Shown here: positions 63,779-64,000 of the stretch, one piece after another
How the letters are laid out: each line of letters opens with the position of its first letter
Position numbering within the stretch: position 1 is the stretch's first letter
Source of the DNA: Corynebacterium lizhenjunii
GTDB taxonomy: Bacteria; Actinomycetota; Actinomycetes; Mycobacteriales; Mycobacteriaceae
Length of the DNA stretch: 64,000 nucleotides
Direction of reading: 5' to 3'
Assembly (NCBI RefSeq): GCF_011038655.2
Contig: NZ_CP064954.1
Location: 434,001 to 498,000, forward strand
The notes under the pieces: model-generated
Database searches by the model: none
What the model was told of the DNA's origin: nothing
Seen by the model: only the letters and a program-made list of their open reading frames with translations
Translations under genes and position numbers: made by a program

Positions 63779-64000
63779 ATGTCTCGCCGCCGTAAGATAA
63801 TCCCCGCCAAAACCCCTGGCGAACTCGACGCTATGCAGGCGGCGGGCGAAATCGTTGGCCGCGCCCTGCAGGCAGTCAAGGCGGAAGCCAAGGCGGGCAT
63901 GAGCACGCTAGACCTCGACGCGATTGCGGAGCAGGTCATCCGCGACGCCGGCGCAGTGCCGACCTTCAAGGGCTACGGAGGATTTCCGGGGTCGATTTGC
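63779..64000 (+). CDS. map: Methionine aminopeptidase type I (cut by window end)
   Basis: The first 74 residues: MSRRRKIIPAKTPGELDAMQAAGEIVGRALQAV, AGMSTLDLDAIAEQVIRDAGAVPTFKGYGGFPGSIC. This is the typical N-terminal domain of Map, including FKGYGGFPGSIC before the first metal ligands, which fall outside the window. AAGGAG precedes the ATG. Removes initiator Met. Confidence 0.93.
   Translation, partial: MSRRRKIIPAKTPGELDAMQAAGEIVGRALQAVKAEAKAGMSTLDLDAIAEQVIRDAGAVPTFKGYGGFPGSIC

Noticed and set aside
1..64000. tRNA, rRNA or CRISPR features
   Set aside because: No cloverleaf, rRNA segment or regularly spaced direct-repeat array was recognised by eye; the GGTTCAATCC at 49624 is the loop of the S10 terminator, not a T-arm.

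Overview
The window looks like a Corynebacterium chromosome. The evidence is the high GC content, the S10/spc ribosomal blocks interrupted by metabolic genes, LGFP-repeat and DUF222-HNH proteins, a SiaEFGI-type sialic acid transporter and an IS1249-like IS256-family element. The species cannot be fixed from the sequence; the IS and nan cluster would suit a skin or mucosal species (C. striatum/C. aurimucosum-like), which is inference.

Layout. 1-8012 is accessory: the 3' part of a sortase-anchored adhesin, a DUF222-HNH nuclease, a Panacea-Doc toxin-antitoxin pair, and a secreted LGFP protein with a low-GC C-terminal domain overlapped by a small downstream gene (possible effector and immunity pair). 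8208-11753 is a TPP-riboswitch-controlled thiamine ECF transporter (ykoE-ykoD-ykoC) with a P-loop kinase. 12449-25874 is a sialic acid/amino sugar island: two alpha/beta hydrolases, nanA and siaI-siaG-siaF-siaE on the minus strand, divergent from nanR-nanK-nanE-nagA-nagB. Together they import sialic acid, cleave it to ManNAc and pyruvate, and convert ManNAc to fructose-6-P.

26185-30994 holds rpsL-rpsG-fusA and tuf. 31668-39210 is an oligopeptide ABC transporter whose binding protein gene is split by a 1427-bp IS with an 8-bp target duplication. 40349-43680 is an Asp23/Gls24 envelope-stress cluster. 44404-49564 is the S10 operon. 49886-53377 is sucrose uptake and hydrolysis. 53901-54969 is a lower-GC islet with a secreted protein and a small membrane protein. 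55106-63645 is the spc operon, split by a formate/nitrite channel, fdhD and a DUF6457 gene, and ending in secY-adk-map (map is cut by the window end).

The most unusual signal is a dispersed 15-bp word, GGGGCATCGGCAAGC. It occurs 11 times exactly and 8 more times with one mismatch, in both orientations, within genes (usually read as Leu-Ala-Asp-Ala-Pro) and between genes, sometimes paired. It is absent from the conserved ribosomal and elongation-factor genes. I know of no named element matching it; its distribution resembles DNA uptake sequences or another genome-wide recognition word.
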